Below are positions 13,338 to 13,813 of a DNA stretch of 13,813 nucleotides, one piece after another. A model generated the notes under the pieces. It searched no databases. It had not been told where the DNA came from and worked only from the letters and a program-made list of their open reading frames with translations. Position numbers and translations under genes: made by a program. This DNA is from Brevundimonas sp. (GTDB lineage Bacteria; Pseudomonadota; Alphaproteobacteria; Caulobacterales; Caulobacteraceae). How positions within the stretch are numbered: position 1 is the first letter of the stretch; every line of letters begins with the position of its first letter. The DNA lies in contig JALAGW010000181.1 of assembly GCA_022712235.1 (NCBI GenBank), forward strand, positions 1-13,813, written 5' to 3'.

Positions 13338-13813
13338 TCAGTGGAAGTCCCGCGAGCCCGGCAGGATGCGCACGTCGCGCGGGTGCCGGTGCGGCGGATG
13401 GCGCGGCGGTTGCGGGTGGGCGATGATGTCGGCGCGGGCCAACTGCACATTGGTCTCATGGTCTTCTGACAGGCGGGACAGTTCGGCGCTGCGGTCGATG
13501 ACGCGGCGGGCGACGACGTGGACGACGCCTTCGGGGCTCTTCTCGACAAGGCCTTCGATCTGCATCAGGCGGGCGCCCATGATCTCGCGCCGGAACTGGT
13601 CCAGCATCCGCGCCCAGAGGACGACGTTGGTGATGCCGGTCTCGTCCTCCAGGGTGACGAAGACGGCGTTGCCCTTGCCCGGTCGCTGACGCACCAGGAC
13701 CACGCCGGCGACCTGCACCAGGGAGCCGCCGCGCTTGGCTTCGGTTTCGGCGCAGGTCAGGACCCGCTCGGCGGCGAAGACGGGGCGCAGGATGGCCATG
13801 GGGTGGGCCTTCA
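13338..13813 (-). CDS. dnaE2: Error-prone DNA polymerase DnaE2, C-terminal end (gene runs off the window)
   Basis: The frame on this strand is open to the window edge, so only about the last 158 residues of a protein normally over 1000 residues long are present. They comprise the end of the polymerase body (HPMAILRPVFA), an OB-fold nucleic-acid-binding domain (VQVAGVVLVRQRPGKGNAVFVTLEDETGITNVV in sections, ARLMQIEGLVEKSPEGVVHVVA) and the family ending HPRDVRILPGSRDFH. DnaE2 is the SOS-induced, proofreading-free polymerase that acts with ImuA and ImuB in mutagenic translesion synthesis; the imuAB genes would be expected upstream, outside this window. The ATG at 13797-13799 is internal, not the start. 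It converges with the LysR gene with five bases between the stops. Confidence 0.92.
   Translation of the reverse strand, partial: KAHPMAILRPVFAAERVLTCAETEAKRGGSLVQVAGVVLVRQRPGKGNAVFVTLEDETGITNVVLWARMLDQFRREIMGARLMQIEGLVEKSPEGVVHVVARRVIDRSAELSRLSEDHETNVQLARADIIAHPQPPRHPPHRHPRDVRILPGSRDFH

Noticed and set aside
1..13813. Search by eye for tRNA genes, CRISPR arrays, transposon ends, phage genes or toxin-antitoxin pairs
   Set aside because: Nothing was seen; coding density, gene content and base composition look uniformly chromosomal.

Overview
The window is GC-rich, densely coded DNA from the chromosome of an alphaproteobacterium. It most likely belongs to the Caulobacterales (Brevundimonas/Caulobacter-like). 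This rests on gene order (enolase, FtsB-like protein, then a pyruvate dehydrogenase operon), an E1-beta subunit carrying its own lipoyl domain, an L32 protein without zinc cysteines, and a DnaE2-type polymerase. The genus is inferred from remembered family traits, not from a search. No tRNA, rRNA, CRISPR array, insertion sequence or phage gene is visible. The longest stretch without a gene is about 207 bases (2060-2266).

Left part (1-3180), housekeeping and accessory genes. The 3' end of an FAD-dependent L-2-hydroxyglutarate-oxidase-like gene is tightly followed by a maltose-O-acetyltransferase-type hexapeptide enzyme. A convergent gene for an exported SMP-30/gluconolactonase-like beta-propeller comes next; its stop codon overlaps that of the acetyltransferase. 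Divergent from it is rpmF (ribosomal protein L32), with a candidate promoter, a structured leader and a very strong intrinsic terminator. A small lipoprotein with a BamE-like motif follows.

Central part (3278-11314), central carbon metabolism. Enolase (eno) has its own terminator and is followed by a small FtsB/DivIC-like division protein. The pyruvate dehydrogenase operon then runs pdhA (E1 alpha), pdhB (E1 beta with lipoyl domain), two small tandem paralogous genes of a DUF5076-like family, pdhC (E2), a cysteine-type glutathione peroxidase and lpd (E3). The junctions from pdhB to pdhC are 1- or 4-base stop/start overlaps, so the two small proteins are probably translated in step with the complex. 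Enolase makes phosphoenolpyruvate, and the complex converts the resulting pyruvate to acetyl-CoA. The peroxidase and the two DUF proteins are the accessory, least explained members.

Right part (11381-13813). A PLP-dependent cysteine-synthase-family enzyme overlaps by four bases a GcvA/AmpR-like LysR regulator. Convergent to the regulator is the 3' end of dnaE2, the error-prone DNA polymerase of the SOS mutagenesis cassette, which runs off the window.

The most interesting candidate for undescribed biology is the pair of small tandem proteins at 7508-8133, embedded between E1-beta and E2 of the pyruvate dehydrogenase complex. The peroxidase placed between E2 and E3 is second.
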